Shown: one piece after another, positions 63,754-64,000 of the stretch | Position numbering within the stretch: the stretch's first letter is position 1 | How the letters are laid out: each line of letters begins with the position of its first letter | Source: Acetobacteraceae bacterium | GTDB taxonomy: Bacteria; Pseudomonadota; Alphaproteobacteria; Acetobacterales; Acetobacteraceae | Length of the DNA: 64,000 bases | Direction: 5' to 3' | NCBI GenBank assembly: GCA_024280945.1 | Contig: JAMXLO010000122.1 | Coordinates: forward strand, 157,923 to 221,922 | Position numbers and translations under genes: made by a program | Notes under the pieces: generated by a model | The model's input: only the letters and a program-made list of their open reading frames with translations | Databases searched by the model: none | Told to the model about the DNA's origin: nothing

Positions 63754-63774
63754 GGACTTTTTCAGCAGCCTGCT
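63754..63774 (-). repeat. Right terminal inverted repeat of the IS5-like element
   Basis: Read on the minus strand it begins agcaggctgctgaaaaagtc. It lies 57 bp upstream of the transposase ATG and its outer end overlaps the stop codon of the IS630 transposase (63773-63775). Confidence 0.8.
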
Positions 63775-64000
63775 AGTGTGGTGTCCCATTGATAACTTTA
63801 CAAATGGCGGCGACTCTTCGCAGGATTTCATCGGCTGTGGCGGACCAGATGAATGGACGCGCCGTGCAGTTGTAATTGGTGACAAAGGTGTCGATCCGGG
63901 CGATCAGCTGCCTGGTGCTGGCGAACGAACCACGGCGAATTTCCCGTTGGCTCAGGACCCCGAACCAGCGCTCGACCTGATTGAGCCAGGACGCGTAGGT
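63773..64000 (-). CDS. IS630-family transposase, C-terminal part (runs off the right edge)
   Basis: 75 visible C-terminal residues: YASWLNQVERWFGVLSQREI, RRGSFASTRQLIARIDTFVT, NYNCTARPFIWSATADEILR. The Glu in LNQVERW is the last residue of the IS630 DDE triad, and YNxxxxPFxWxxTAxEIL is typical of this family. The stop TAG (63773-63775) overlaps the end of the neighbouring IS5-like element. Confidence 0.88.
   Translation of the reverse strand, partial: TYASWLNQVERWFGVLSQREIRRGSFASTRQLIARIDTFVTNYNCTARPFIWSATADEILRRVAAICKVINGTPH

Larger units (their letters stand above)
62281..63774 (-). mobile_element. IS5-family-like insertion sequence with a passenger gene
   Basis: About 1494 bp bounded by 21-bp inverted repeats with two mismatches (agcaggctgctgaa... 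at 62281-62301 and, reversed, at 63754-63774). Inside are an IS5-type DDE transposase gene, frameshifted once, and a 107-codon gene coupled to it by an ATGA overlap. No matching target-site duplication was seen (left flank ctcc, right flank agtg). The right end abuts an IS630 element. Confidence 0.75.

Overview
The window looks like chromosome of a GC-rich alphaproteobacterium, most likely Rhodospirillales/Acetobacteraceae. The support is a Mur/Fur-type regulator without the usual cysteines, an OlsB-type ornithine-lipid acyltransferase, a ChpT-like phosphotransferase beside a full che operon, a lanthanide-type PQQ dehydrogenase and many ATGA/GTGA/TGATG gene overlaps. The taxonomic call is inference; no 16S gene is present. 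No CRISPR array, phage or plasmid replication gene is seen.

Layout. 1-6.4 kb (minus): a two-partner secretion locus (TpsB transporter, TpsA filamentous-haemagglutinin-like protein with exact 273-bp repeats) followed by the start of an exported, possibly CHAT-type, protein. 6.5-12.4 kb (mostly minus): housekeeping block with an acyl-CoA dehydrogenase remnant, olsB, fur-like, rimI, tsaB, rutE-like, nfuA, a glutamine-amidotransferase-like hydrolase and lolA, plus a TusA-like gene on plus. 12.5-17.3 kb: LuxR-type regulator with a degenerate receiver, NDP-forming acyl-CoA synthetase, a broken adenylate cyclase and a lytic transglycosylase. 17.6-20.5 kb (plus): two-gene polysaccharide ABC exporter and a class III CoA-transferase. 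20.5-22.0 kb (plus): a coiled-coil protein and a divergent actin-like ATPase. 22.1-25.7 kb: BNR-repeat protein with a ThiS/MoaD-like partner, PhnB-like protein, TetR regulator, streptomycin-kinase-like protein and a gutted methyltransferase.

25.8-26.6 kb (minus): nusG, secE and tRNA-Trp, without rplK downstream. 26.8-30.8 kb: small secreted protein, two tandem DUF4399 genes, an 825-residue caspase/Ig-like/formylglycine-generating-enzyme-like fusion, and tRNA-Gly. 31-34.6 kb (plus): pyruvate-kinase-like protein and a DUF3311/SSF monocarboxylate symporter pair. 34.6-38.1 kb (minus): polytopic membrane protein, cytochrome-like protein, small exported protein, exonuclease III.

38.2-54.9 kb (plus): a catabolic-looking stretch with LeuC/LeuD-like dehydratase, YcgN-like cysteine-cluster protein, DapA/NanA-family aldolase, YgjP-like metalloprotease, an ABC importer (two permeases, one intact and one broken binding protein, no ATPase), two TIM-barrel amidohydrolases, a beta-hydroxyacid dehydrogenase (minus), a gamma-glutamylcyclotransferase-like protein, a D-threonine-aldolase-like enzyme, and a lanthanide-type PQQ dehydrogenase with its c-type cytochrome. 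A coherent reading is uptake and stepwise oxidation of an unidentified small carboxylate, amide or alcohol; the substrate cannot be read from sequence. 54.9-61.1 kb (minus): cheA-cheW-cheY-cheB-cheR with chpT-like upstream and no chemoreceptor. 61.2-62.2 kb: moaA. 62.3-64 kb: an IS5-like element that carries a non-transposase passenger gene inside its inverted repeats and abuts a partial IS630 element.

Several broken genes (cyclase, binding protein, methyltransferase, transposase) carry single-base indels, two of them in G runs. Decay is the simplest reading, but assembly indels should be excluded.
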